From positions 45,923 to 109,922 of the forward strand of contig JAHBWC010000015.1 in assembly GCA_019637225.1 (NCBI GenBank): a stretch of DNA of 64,000 bases. The letters are read 5' to 3'. Of the stretch, positions 27,300-35,892 are shown piece after piece. How positions within the stretch are numbered: the first letter of the stretch is position 1; each line of letters starts with the position of its first letter. Source of the DNA: Labilithrix sp. (GTDB lineage Bacteria > Myxococcota_A > Polyangia > Polyangiales > Polyangiaceae). The notes under the pieces were generated by a model. The model was not told the DNA's origin. It made no database searches and saw only the letters and a list, made by a program, of their open reading frames with translations. Position numbers and translations under genes: made by a program.

Positions 27300-29276
27300 T
27301 TAGCGAGCGCCGCGACCGCGCGGGCCGCGCGGCCCCGGAGGCCCACCGCGCTTCGGGTGCGGCGAGCGCGCCGCGGCGTGGACGCGATCGGCCGAACCTT
27401 CGAACGGGACGAGCGCGTTCGGCCCGTGACCGATGAGGTCGCGGCGACCGGCCTCGATGAGCGCCTGGCGCGCCAACGGCCAGTGCTGCGGGTCCCAGTA
27501 GAAGACGAGCGCCTTCATCATGCGCTTCTCGCGGAGATCGCGCGCGGTGTAGACCGGCTCGTTCGTCAGCGGATCGAGCCCCGTGTAGAACATCGTCGTG
27601 GCGACGGCCATCGGCGTCGGGATGAAGTCCTGCACCTGGCGCGGGCGCATGTTGTTGCGCTTCAGGTAGAGCGCGAGCTCGACCGTGTCCTTGAGCGTCG
27701 AGCCGGGGTGCCCGGTGATGAAGTAGGGGACGAGGTACTGCTGCTTGCCGGCCTTCTCGCTCGCCTGGCAGAACGCCTGCGCGAACCGCTCGTACGTGTC
27801 GATGCCGGGCTTCTTCATCTTGTCGAGCACGCGCGGGTCGTTGTGCTCGGGGGCGACGGAGAGCTGCCCGCCCGTGTGGTGCCGAGCGAGCTCGGCGATG
27901 AACTCGGGGCTGCGGTCGGCGAGGTCGTAGCGCACGCCCGACGCGATGAAGACGCGCTTGATCCCCTTCTCGCTCCGCACCGCGCGCATCAGCGAAAGCA
28001 GGGGCCCGTGATCGGTCACCAGGTTCTCGCAGATCCCCGGGTGAACGCAGGAGAGGCGCCGGCACGCGCTCTCGGTGCGCTCGTCCTTGCAGGTCATCTT
28101 GTACATGTTGGCGGTCGGGCCGCCGAGATCCGTGAGCACCCCGGAGAAGCCGGCCGAGCGCGAGAGCTCGCGCACCTCGCGGAGGACGCTCGCCTCGCTC
28201 CGGCTCTGGATGACGCGCCCTTCGTGCTCGGTGATGCTGCAGAACGTGCAGCCGCCGAAGCAGCCGCGCATCGTCACGATCGAGTGCTTCACAGTCTCGA
28301 ACGCCGGGATGCCCTCGTTCGCGTACGACGGGTGCGGAGCGCGGGCGAACGGCAGATCGTAGAGGCCGTCCATCTCGTCTTCGGACAGCGGGAGCGCCGG
28401 CGAGTTGAAGTAGACCGCCTCGTCGCCGTGCGGCTGGAGGATCGGACGCCCGTTGTGCGGGTTCGTCTCGTACTGAAACGCGCGGCTCATCCGCGCAAAC
28501 GCCTCTTTGTCCTTCGCGACCTCCTCGTAGGACGGCAGGACGACGGCCTTCTTGTCGGCGACGAAGCGGCTCGGGTCCGCCGCGATCGGCTCCCACGCGC
28601 GCCGGTTCTTCTTCACGTGGGCCGTGCCGCGGACGTCGGCGAGGTCGGCGACCTTCTCCCCCGCGTCGAGGCGGCGCGCGATCTCCCACGCGGGGCGCTC
28701 GCCCATCCCGAAGACGAGCAGGTCGGCCTTCGCGTCGAGCAAGATCGACCGGCGCACCTGATCGGACCAGTAGTCGTAGTGGGCGATCCTCCGGAGCGAC
28801 GCCTCGATGCCGCCGAGGACGACGGGGAGGCCGGGGAACGCCTGGCGGCACAGGTTCGAGTAGACGATGCTGGCGCGGTTCGGTCGGAGGTTCGCGCGGC
28901 CGCCCGGCGAGTACTGGTCCTCCGAGCGGACCTTCTTCTGCGCCGTCAGCTTGTTGAGCATCGAGTCGAGGTTGCCCGCGCTGACGCCGACGAAGAGGCG
29001 CGGCCGGCCCATCCGCGCGATGTCCGCCGGCGAGTCCCAGCGCGGCTGCGCGATGACGCCGACCTTGTAGCCGCGGCCTTCGAGGAAGCGCGCGACGAGG
29101 ATCGGCCCGAACGCCGGGTGATCGACGTAGGCGTCGCCGGTCACGATCAAGATGTCGAGCTCGTCCCAGCCGCGCGCGGTCATCTCCTCGCGCGTGGTCG
29201 GGAGAAAGCGCGGGCGTCCTGCCCCGCCGGTGCGCGGGCCGCGCGGCTTCTTACCGATCTGGACGAGGTTCGACAT
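27300..29276 (-). CDS. ygiQ: YgiQ-family radical SAM protein
   Basis: This 658-aa protein matches the YgiQ family throughout. The N-terminal domain (starting FLPTTREEMTARGWDELDIL, then GDAYVDHPAFG) is followed by a radical SAM core with the cluster motif CFGGCTFC (C-x3-C-x2-C) in TMRGCFGGCTFCSITEHEGR. Other family stretches are YCVHPG-like LSCVHPGICE, SGVRYDLA, SVAPEHNDPRVLDKM, FITGHPGS and DFIPTPMAVATTMFYT. The basic C-terminal tail (GPRGPRGRGAR) is low complexity. The reaction of this widespread family is unknown. Confidence 0.93.
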   Translation of the reverse strand: MSNLVQIGKKPRGPRTGGAGRPRFLPTTREEMTARGWDELDILIVTGDAYVDHPAFGPILVARFLEGRGYKVGVIAQPRWDSPADIARMGRPRLFVGVSAGNLDSMLNKLTAQKKVRSEDQYSPGGRANLRPNRASIVYSNLCRQAFPGLPVVLGGIEASLRRIAHYDYWSDQVRRSILLDAKADLLVFGMGERPAWEIARRLDAGEKVADLADVRGTAHVKKNRRAWEPIAADPSRFVADKKAVVLPSYEEVAKDKEAFARMSRAFQYETNPHNGRPILQPHGDEAVYFNSPALPLSEDEMDGLYDLPFARAPHPSYANEGIPAFETVKHSIVTMRGCFGGCTFCSITEHEGRVIQSRSEASVLREVRELSRSAGFSGVLTDLGGPTANMYKMTCKDERTESACRRLSCVHPGICENLVTDHGPLLSLMRAVRSEKGIKRVFIASGVRYDLADRSPEFIAELARHHTGGQLSVAPEHNDPRVLDKMKKPGIDTYERFAQAFCQASEKAGKQQYLVPYFITGHPGSTLKDTVELALYLKRNNMRPRQVQDFIPTPMAVATTMFYTGLDPLTNEPVYTARDLREKRMMKALVFYWDPQHWPLARQALIEAGRRDLIGHGPNALVPFEGSADRVHAAARSPHPKRGGPPGPRGPRGRGAR

Positions 29277-29409
29277 CGACGTACGCGCGCGAGCTCACGA
29301 CGAGCCACGGCGTCGCACACCATGGCTCAAAACCACGGAGCCGGCCACTGTTCGCGCGTTCGCCCCTCCCAGGGCACTCTCCGAGCGACAGCGCGGCGGC
29401 CGAGCGTGA

Positions 29410-29415
29410 TACTTT
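29410..29415 (+). promoter_or_regulatory. Putative extended -10 element (TGATACTTT) for the GpsA-like gene
   Basis: TACTTT preceded by TGA ends 9 bp before the ATG at 29425. No Shine-Dalgarno is visible in the remaining bases, so the transcript would be leaderless or nearly so. Confidence 0.45.
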
Positions 29416-29424
29416 GGCTCGGCC

Positions 29425-30405
29425 ATGGAAGCGGTCAGCCAGCGCAAGGTCGCGATCATCGGAGGGGGAGCGTGGGGGCTCGCGCTCGCGGCGGCCGCGG
29501 CGCGCGCGGAGAGCGACGTCGTGCTCCTCTCGCGCCGCGAGCTGAACGGCACGCTCCCCCGGAGCGTCCGCGTCGTCCGCGAGATGCAGGAAGCGGCCGA
29601 CCATGCCCGCCTCATCGTGCTCGCGGTCCCCTCGAGCGTGGCGCGCGTGGTCGCCCGCGAGCTCGGCGATCACGTCGACGGCAGCCACTACGTCGTCCAC
29701 GGCGTCCGCGGCCTCGTCCACGGCGACGACACCTCCGATCCGGAGGACCTCCGGACGATCTCGGAGGTCATCCGCGACGAGACGCCCGTGCGCCGGACGG
29801 GCGCGCTCGGCGGCCCCGCGCTCGCGCAGGACATCCTCGCAGGCCGGCCCTCGGTCGTCGTCGTCGGCTCGCGCTACCCCGAGGTCTCCGAGGTCACGTC
29901 GGCCGCGCTGAGCTCCCCGACGCTCCGCGTGTATCCGACCAACGATCTCCGCGGCGTCGAGTGGGCGAGCGCGCTTGTCGGCTGCCTCACCATCGCCGTC
30001 GGCTACGCCCAGGCGATGAACACGAGCGCGGGCCTCGTCGCCGCGCTCATCTCACGCGCCGTCGGCGAGGCCTCACGTATCGCGGCCGCGGCCGGCGGCG
30101 AGGAGAAGACGCTCCTCGGGCTCGCGGGCTACGGCGATCTCCTCGCGTCGATCGCGCAAACCGAGCGCCCCGAGGTCCTCGTCGGTCAGGCCCTCGCGAA
30201 GGGCCTCTCCCCCGCCGAGGCGGCGAAGGCCGCGGAGCTCCGCGTCGAGGCCCTCGAGCTCATCCCGTTCATCACGCGCTGGACCGAGGCGGCCGGCGTG
30301 CGCGCGCCGATCTTCCGCGCCCTCGCGGCCGGCGTCGTCGAGGGCAAGAAGGCCGACGCGATCCTGCACGAGCTGATGACGCTGCCGATCGAGCACCGCG
30401 CCTGA
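29425..30405 (+). CDS. GpsA-like dehydrogenase lacking the catalytic lysines
   Basis: The 326-aa protein has the fold order of NAD(P)-dependent glycerol-3-phosphate dehydrogenase. A Rossmann loop VAIIGGGAWGLALA (9-22) and GGPALAQDI are followed by a helical C-terminal domain containing GLAGYGDLLAS. However, the two family lysines are replaced: the K of the usual K-G-(I/V) motif is R95 (VHGVRGL), and A-L-K-N is A-L-V-G (183-186). The substrate-binding S-R-N segment is also altered (TERPEV). It may therefore be a catalytically different or non-enzymatic paralogue. Convergent with the NTF2-like gene. Confidence 0.8.
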   Translation: MEAVSQRKVAIIGGGAWGLALAAAAARAESDVVLLSRRELNGTLPRSVRVVREMQEAADHARLIVLAVPSSVARVVARELGDHVDGSHYVVHGVRGLVHGDDTSDPEDLRTISEVIRDETPVRRTGALGGPALAQDILAGRPSVVVVGSRYPEVSEVTSAALSSPTLRVYPTNDLRGVEWASALVGCLTIAVGYAQAMNTSAGLVAALISRAVGEASRIAAAAGGEEKTLLGLAGYGDLLASIAQTERPEVLVGQALAKGLSPAEAAKAAELRVEALELIPFITRWTEAAGVRAPIFRALAAGVVEGKKADAILHELMTLPIEHRA

Positions 30406-30429
30406 GCGCGGGCCGACCGCCGGGCTCAG
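30402..30429. terminator. Possible bidirectional hairpin between convergent genes
   Basis: CTGAGC (30402-30407) and GCTCAG (30424-30429) form a perfect 6-bp stem that contains both convergent stop codons. The loop is G+C-rich. There is no T-run, so Rho-independent termination is only a possibility. Confidence 0.3.
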
Positions 30430-30893
30430 CGCGCGCGCTTCGCGCTCCAGGCGTCGAGGGCCTTGGCGCCATTCTTCCGGATCGCGTTCTGGAGGAAGGG
30501 CGCCCACCCGAAGAGCTTGCCGGTGACGCCGAGCGCCATCCCGCTCCAGCGCCGTAGGTCGAAGCTGTCGACGTGCTCGGCGATCCTGCCGTCGGCGAAG
30601 ACGAAGCTCGCGTCGATGACGTTGTGGACGCGCTTGCCCGTGGCGCCGAAGGTGTAGTGCGCCTCCCAGTGCGCCGAGCCGCGATCGCCGTCGACCTTCA
30701 CGTCGCGGAACGTGATCTCGAGGTCCTTGCCGCGCTCGCAGAGCATGCGCCACATGTCCTTCGCCCGCTCGCCGTGGAGATCGGTGAACACCGGGTCCGA
30801 GAAGCGGACGTCGTCGGCGTAACACGCGACCATCCCTTCGGCGTCGCGACGCGAGAATGCCTGATAGAACGACGTGACGAGCTCGACGCTCAT
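30426..30893 (-). CDS. NTF2/SnoaL-like protein
   Basis: The product is 155 aa from the ATG at 30893. It fits an NTF2-like (SnoaL/ketosteroid-isomerase) alpha+beta barrel: the helix SFYQAFSRRDAEGMVACY, then ADDVRFSDPVFTDLHGERA, and strands SAHWEAHYTFGATGKRVHN and ASFVFADGRIAEHVDSFD. The closing region (WSGMALGVTGKLFGWAPFLQ) is common in bacterial SnoaL-like proteins. Substrate unknown. Its ATG overlaps the stop of the upstream TPR gene (ATGA at 30893-30890), so the two are translationally coupled. Confidence 0.8.
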   Translation of the reverse strand: MSVELVTSFYQAFSRRDAEGMVACYADDVRFSDPVFTDLHGERAKDMWRMLCERGKDLEITFRDVKVDGDRGSAHWEAHYTFGATGKRVHNVIDASFVFADGRIAEHVDSFDLRRWSGMALGVTGKLFGWAPFLQNAIRKNGAKALDAWSAKRAR

Positions 30894-33157
30894 GCGCCCT
30901 CCGAGGAGCCTCGGGCGGGCTCCGATGCCCTCGCCGGCGGGACCGCCGACGAGAGCGCTGCGGGATGAATCGCGATGCCCATGCGTTCGCGGAGGACGCC
31001 GTAGCGCTCCGACGCGGAGAACGCGAGCAGATCGCCGCGCTTCGTCTCGGCGGACAGCTCGCCGATCGTCCGCGTCTCGTCCTTCATCAGGCGCGACGCC
31101 GTCCGGAGGTCGCCGGCGAGCAAGAGCCCGACGCGCGCCGCCGTGAGCTCCACGCCGCGGATCCACGCGAAGAGGTCGAGACGCCCGCCGCGCTCGTCGA
31201 GGCGAGCGACGATCCCTTCGAGCGCGGTCTTCTGCTCGTCGCTGAGGCGCTCGCCGAGCTTGTCCGGCACGCGGCTCTCGTCGCTCGACGGCGGGACCGT
31301 GATGCCGGGGATGACGACGCGCACGGCGGAGAGGACCAGCGACGAGAGCTCCGCGAGCGTCGGGAAGAAGACGAGCGGATAGTGCGCCGGCCGGTAGTAG
31401 GTGAGGTGGCGGCCGGCGAGGAACGCGAGCTGTTGCACCGTCCGACCGGAGAGCGCCGTCGGACCGAGCGCGGTCGCGGGCACGCGCGCCGGCACCGCGG
31501 CGATGCCGCTCGGCACGGCGTCGAGCGCGTAGATGTCGGGGAGCGGCACGCCGAGCGCGCGCGCAGCCCAGACGAACGTGCGCACCGCCGACGCGGTGCT
31601 CGTCTTGTCCTGCCGCTTCGCGGGATCGAGGGCCGGCAGCTTCTTCTTCGCCTCGAGCTCGTCGAGCCGGAGCGCGATCGCCACGTCGCCCACCGTGCCG
31701 AGGATGTCGTGCACGATCGGATCGGCGTCGCCGACGGCGACGAGCTCGTCCCACCACGCCTCGGCGAGCGCGGTCGTCGGGCGGATCGGCCCCTCAGGGC
31801 GGAACTGCTCGATCACGAGGTCCTGCGCGACGTCGCTGGCGCCGAGCTCCTCGAGGCACGTCGCGACGAGCCAGGCGCGGTCGGGCCGCTGCGCACGCTG
31901 GTGGTGCTCGAACAGGCGCCGGTACGTCTGCGCGCGGAGCGGCGCGTGGAGCGTCACCGTCTCGAGCTCGCGCACCGCGGCCATGCGATCGCCCTTGGCC
32001 GCGTAGAGCTCTGCGAGCGCCGCGCGCGTCTCGGCGTCCTCGGGGCGCAGCTCGACGGCGCCGCGGAGCGCCTCGAGCGCGCCCGGACCGTCGAGCAAGC
32101 GGTCGCGCCGAAGCGTCCCGAGCTTTCGACACACCTCCCACGCGCGATCGCGATCGCCGAGGCCCGCGTAGCGATCGATCAGCCGCTCGTAGACCGCCGC
32201 GAGCTCCGCCCACTCCTCGCGCCGCGTGCGCACCGCGACGAGCGCGGAGAGCGCGCGATCGCACTGGGGGTCTTCGTCGAGCGCCATCTCGAGGAAGGCC
32301 AGGCCGCGCGGCTCCTCGCGGAGGCGCCCGAGCATCACGTCGGCCTGAGCGAAGCGGAACGAGCCGCGGTGACGCGCGTCGTTCGAGATCCGAACGAGGT
32401 CGTCGAGGACGCCGAGGAGCTTCGGCCACGCGCGCATGGCCGCGTGGAAGTCGCGCAGCTTGATCAGGATGCCGATGTCGTCGGGGCGATGGACGGACGC
32501 GATCTCCAGCGTCGCGAGCGCCTTGTCGACGCTGCCGAGGCGCACCTCCTCGATCTCGGCGATGACGCAGAGCTCCGACGCCTTGTCCTCGGGATCGTCG
32601 AGCGCCTCGACGCGACGCCGGCGCACCGCCGCGACGCGCGCCCAGTCCTTCGCCTCCGCGGCGATCGTCACGAGGCCCTCGAGCGCTCGCATGTGCTTCG
32701 AGTTGATGACGAGCGCCTTCTCGAAGTTGGTCTCGGACTCGCGCGGCTTGCCCTGCGCGAGCTTGACCTCCGCGACCGACGCGTAGATCGACGCCTGGGT
32801 CTTCGGCTCGTCCTTCGGGATCACGAAGAGCGCCTTCTTGTAGGCCTCGAGCGCGGCTTCCCAGTCCTTCGCCTCGCGCGCGGCCTCCGCCTGCTCGAGA
32901 ATGGGCTCCACGTCGGGCATCGGCGGGAGCGATCGCGAGACCGGCGCCGGCGGGATGCGCCGCGACGGCGGGGCGTCGCTCTTCACGCCGGTGAGCGTGA
33001 GCGCCACGGGCGGAAACTCCGGGATCGTCTGCGCAGGCGGCCGCAACGTGTCGGTCGGCGGGACGAGCGACGGCGGCGGCTCGCTGATCGGGCGATCGCT
33101 CATCGGCGACGGGATCGCATCCTCCGACGTGATGCTCTCCTCGGGATCGGACGACAT
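30890..33157 (-). CDS. TPR-repeat protein sharing a C-terminal domain with the 1,887-aa protein
   Basis: The 755-aa protein has a disordered Pro/Ser-rich N terminus (1-75), an array of TPR-like helical pairs (about 80-470; e.g. EAAREAKDWEAALEAYKKAL, KALVINSKHMRALEGLV) and a C-terminal domain (about 490-750). The last is clearly related to the end of the protein at 6355-12018: compare AFLAGRHLTYYRPAHYPLVFF and GLLLAGDLRTASRLM with LIYLVGKRLAEQRPE and GLLIAGDVEPARDAL. There is no signal peptide. A -10-like TACCCT (33169-33164) ends 6 bp before the ATG. It is coupled to the NTF2-like gene. Function unknown; probably a cytoplasmic scaffold. Confidence 0.85.
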   Translation of the reverse strand: MSSDPEESITSEDAIPSPMSDRPISEPPPSLVPPTDTLRPPAQTIPEFPPVALTLTGVKSDAPPSRRIPPAPVSRSLPPMPDVEPILEQAEAAREAKDWEAALEAYKKALFVIPKDEPKTQASIYASVAEVKLAQGKPRESETNFEKALVINSKHMRALEGLVTIAAEAKDWARVAAVRRRRVEALDDPEDKASELCVIAEIEEVRLGSVDKALATLEIASVHRPDDIGILIKLRDFHAAMRAWPKLLGVLDDLVRISNDARHRGSFRFAQADVMLGRLREEPRGLAFLEMALDEDPQCDRALSALVAVRTRREEWAELAAVYERLIDRYAGLGDRDRAWEVCRKLGTLRRDRLLDGPGALEALRGAVELRPEDAETRAALAELYAAKGDRMAAVRELETVTLHAPLRAQTYRRLFEHHQRAQRPDRAWLVATCLEELGASDVAQDLVIEQFRPEGPIRPTTALAEAWWDELVAVGDADPIVHDILGTVGDVAIALRLDELEAKKKLPALDPAKRQDKTSTASAVRTFVWAARALGVPLPDIYALDAVPSGIAAVPARVPATALGPTALSGRTVQQLAFLAGRHLTYYRPAHYPLVFFPTLAELSSLVLSAVRVVIPGITVPPSSDESRVPDKLGERLSDEQKTALEGIVARLDERGGRLDLFAWIRGVELTAARVGLLLAGDLRTASRLMKDETRTIGELSAETKRGDLLAFSASERYGVLRERMGIAIHPAALSSAVPPARASEPARGSSEGA

Positions 33158-33163
33158 CGCGCC

Positions 33164-33169
33164 AGGGTA
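33164..33169 (-). promoter_or_regulatory. Putative -10 element (TACCCT) for the 755-aa TPR gene
   Basis: TACCCT on the minus strand (in AGTACCCTGG) ends 6 bp before the ATG at 33157, with no Shine-Dalgarno in between. Confidence 0.4.
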
Positions 33170-33318
33170 CTGGATCCCGCGGCGTGGATCGGTCGCTATC
33201 CATCGCGCGCCTCGAGCCGCGGTGCGTCGAAGCCTCGAATCGCCACGCGATTGGAACGTGGCTGTCCTCTAACGCGTCGTCGCCCGGATGGTCCGATCCG
33301 TGCCTACACGTGCCCACC

Positions 33319-35820
33319 ATGATGGGTCGGTGGCTCGTGGCCGCCGCGAGCCTGGCGTTGCTCGCGGCGTGCGGCTCGGATCGGGGACGGTCCGACAAGG
33401 ACGGCACCGACGCGCCCGACGTCGACGCGCCCGGCACGGGGGAGCCCGGCGAGGACCCCGCCGAGATCGCGAGGAAGCTCTCCGAGAAGCCGTGGGAGGT
33501 GGTCTCGAACAAGGGCGAGACGTACCTCCCGAACGTCTTCTACGCCGACGCGTCCGAGAACGAGCAGATCATGCCGTACGCCGTCGACGGCCACGTGATG
33601 ATCGATCGGCTCGTCTACCCGACGCTCGGCAACCCGAACCTCTACACGAAGAGCGACGCGAAGGACGAGCTCGTGGTCGTCCTCCGGATCGAGGACGCCG
33701 CGTTCGCGCACCTCGGCGCGAAGATCGAGCCGGTGGCCGGCTCACACCTGTCGAAGCTCGTCGTGCCGAACGACGCCTCGACGGGCTTCGGCTTCTTCCT
33801 CATTCCGCGTGGCGCGCGGGAGCCGAACACCGAGTCGACGACGGCGATCTCGAGCGGCAAAGGCACTGACGTCGTGCGGGTCTACCCGAACGAGATCTTC
33901 GTCAACCCCGAGCCGGACGACATGCCGGCCGTCCTCAAGAAGCGAAAAACGCTCCGCTTCGTCTTCCGCCAGGGCGCGATGGCGAAGGCGCCTGCCGGCC
34001 TCTACGACCTCCGCTTCGAGGTGAAGAAGGACAACGAGCTCTACCGACCTGCCGCCGGCGCGCCGCCCGTCTACGAGTACCAGTTCAACGCCGTCCGCGT
34101 GTTCGACGCCGAGCCGGACGAGTACTCGGTCGTCAACGTCACCGACACGCAGGTCTCGGTCGGCGACGTCTACGACGCGAAGACGAAGGACAAGCTCGAC
34201 GAGTTCGTCCAGTTCATGAACACGACGAACGATCCGGCCGTGCGGAACGCGTCGTTCATCACGTTCAACGGCGACCTCCACAACGGAGGCTCTCCCGGCA
34301 GCCTCCGCCAGCGCACGGTCGCCTGGACGTACGAAGAAGAGGCGAAGTCGATCGTCGCGCTCCTCAAGTACCTCCCCCTCCCGATCTTCCTCACGACGGG
34401 CAACCACGACGGCTACGTCTCGACCGGTCACGTCCCGAGCGCGGTGAAGGCCCTCGACACGGGCCTCGGCGAGAGCCTGCGAGAGGTGATCATCGAGGCG
34501 AGCCCGAAGGCGTGGCCCGACTTCTCGGTCACCCAGTTCGACAGCTACATCCAGAAGACCGAGGCCGCCGACCGGCTCGGCGGCGTCCACCGCGACATCT
34601 TCACCGGCGGCTTCGCGCGGACGGGCGCCGCGAGCCTCGCGGGCTTCGACGGCTGGAAGGAGATCCCGCGCGCCGACCGGAACCTCGTCCTCTACGACGG
34701 CTTCTACCAGTGGCAGAAGACGTACGGACCGCTCTACTACTCGCACAAGTTCGGCAAGAGCTTCTACCTGTCGCTGAACAGCTTCGAGCTCCGCCAGCAC
34801 CGCCGGACGGGCTGGGGCATGTACACCGTCAACTACGGCGGCGGCATGAGCGACGTCCAGATGGCGTGGCTCGATCGCGAGCTCTTGCGCGCGCGGATCG
34901 ACGAGAACGACGTCGTCGTGCTCGCGCATCACGATCCGCGCGGAGGCCACAAGGGCAAGGACCCCGGCTACTACTTCGAGCAGCTCGAGTACCGCAGCGT
35001 CTACCAGAGCGCGATCAACTACCTGGTCGGCAAGGTCTGGAACCCGGCCGTCTGCAAGCTGCCGGACTGGGCGCTCTCGCGCGACCAGAACGAGAGCTGC
35101 GTCCACGACGGCCTGCAGGAGTGGATGCGCGCCGACCCCGAGTTCGACTGCGGCTGGGACGAGCGGAAGACGGACTTCACCTGCAAGCCCGGCACGCCGT
35201 ACGCGAGCGGCGTCGAGCTGATGAAGCGACTCTCGGCGAGCGCGAACGTGCGGACGATGCTGCTCGGCCACACCCACTACAACGCGCTCGAGATCCTGCA
35301 AGAGGGCGACGAGCTCCTGCCCGGCCAGTTCCCGGTCGGCAGCGCGTCGTCGCAGAAGTTCGCCACCCTCGAGGTCCAGAACCCGCTGCGCGGATTCTCC
35401 GAGCTCCAGAGCGGCGGCGCGCTCGCCGACTACGATCACCACGCGCTCGGCCTCGCGGCGATGGAGACGCGCTTCGCCGACTTCGTCTCGCAGTACGAGA
35501 AATCGGTCGCCGGCTGGCAGCGCACCCTGGCGGGCTCGATGGGACCGCGCGAGCTCGTCGTGCTGCGGCTCGTCTCGAACGCGGACCTCGCGAGCCAGAC
35601 CTACTCGAACGGAAAGAACGCGCTCGGCTTCAGCGTGCTCTTCCTCGACAAGAAGAGCGATCCTCGGGGCGTCGTCCAGGCGCAGATCAACCGCGCCAAG
35701 TTCTTCGCCAACGTCGGCGCGGCGAAGTACGACACCGTCGGGACGATCGACATCGACCGTACCGCGCGCCTTCGGCCGCACGATCCCGAGAACCCCGTCG
35801 AGAAGCTCTTCGACTGGTGA
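33319..35820 (+). CDS. Calcineurin-like phosphoesterase lipoprotein
   Basis: The product is 833 aa from the ATG at 33319 (the next codon is also ATG). A type II signal peptide ends in LALLAACG (C18), followed by an Asp/Gly-rich linker. After an N-terminal beta-rich region (about 50-270), the metallophosphoesterase motifs appear in order: VTDTQ, FNGDLHNGG, TTGNHDGYV, LAHHDPRGG and LLGHTHYNAL. These provide the di-metal ligands. Four cysteines lie in the insert (PAVCKLPDW, ESCVHDG, FDCGWDE, FTCKPG) and could form disulfides, consistent with a periplasmic or surface location. TACACG (33305-33310) lies 8 bp before the start. Substrate unknown. Confidence 0.87.
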   Translation: MMGRWLVAAASLALLAACGSDRGRSDKDGTDAPDVDAPGTGEPGEDPAEIARKLSEKPWEVVSNKGETYLPNVFYADASENEQIMPYAVDGHVMIDRLVYPTLGNPNLYTKSDAKDELVVVLRIEDAAFAHLGAKIEPVAGSHLSKLVVPNDASTGFGFFLIPRGAREPNTESTTAISSGKGTDVVRVYPNEIFVNPEPDDMPAVLKKRKTLRFVFRQGAMAKAPAGLYDLRFEVKKDNELYRPAAGAPPVYEYQFNAVRVFDAEPDEYSVVNVTDTQVSVGDVYDAKTKDKLDEFVQFMNTTNDPAVRNASFITFNGDLHNGGSPGSLRQRTVAWTYEEEAKSIVALLKYLPLPIFLTTGNHDGYVSTGHVPSAVKALDTGLGESLREVIIEASPKAWPDFSVTQFDSYIQKTEAADRLGGVHRDIFTGGFARTGAASLAGFDGWKEIPRADRNLVLYDGFYQWQKTYGPLYYSHKFGKSFYLSLNSFELRQHRRTGWGMYTVNYGGGMSDVQMAWLDRELLRARIDENDVVVLAHHDPRGGHKGKDPGYYFEQLEYRSVYQSAINYLVGKVWNPAVCKLPDWALSRDQNESCVHDGLQEWMRADPEFDCGWDERKTDFTCKPGTPYASGVELMKRLSASANVRTMLLGHTHYNALEILQEGDELLPGQFPVGSASSQKFATLEVQNPLRGFSELQSGGALADYDHHALGLAAMETRFADFVSQYEKSVAGWQRTLAGSMGPRELVVLRLVSNADLASQTYSNGKNALGFSVLFLDKKSDPRGVVQAQINRAKFFANVGAAKYDTVGTIDIDRTARLRPHDPENPVEKLFDW

Positions 35821-35830
35821 CGGCGGCGGT

Positions 35831-35875
35831 CCCGTCGGCGACGGGTGACGTCGGCGGAGGCCGCGCGCCCGACGT
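35831..35875. terminator. Two adjacent hairpins between convergent genes
   Basis: CCCGTC-GGC-GACGGG (35831-35845) is a perfect 6-bp stem with a 3-nt loop. ACGTCGG (35848-35854) pairs with CCGACGT (35869-35875). They lie between the phosphoesterase stop and the convergent EEP gene. No T-tract follows, so a terminator role is tentative. Confidence 0.35.
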
Positions 35876-35892
35876 GCCGGCTCACCGCGCGG

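Noticed and set aside
29425..30405. Naming this gene gpsA
   Set aside because: Both catalytic lysines and the substrate-binding S-R-N segment are changed, so equating it with glycerol-3-phosphate dehydrogenase is not supported.
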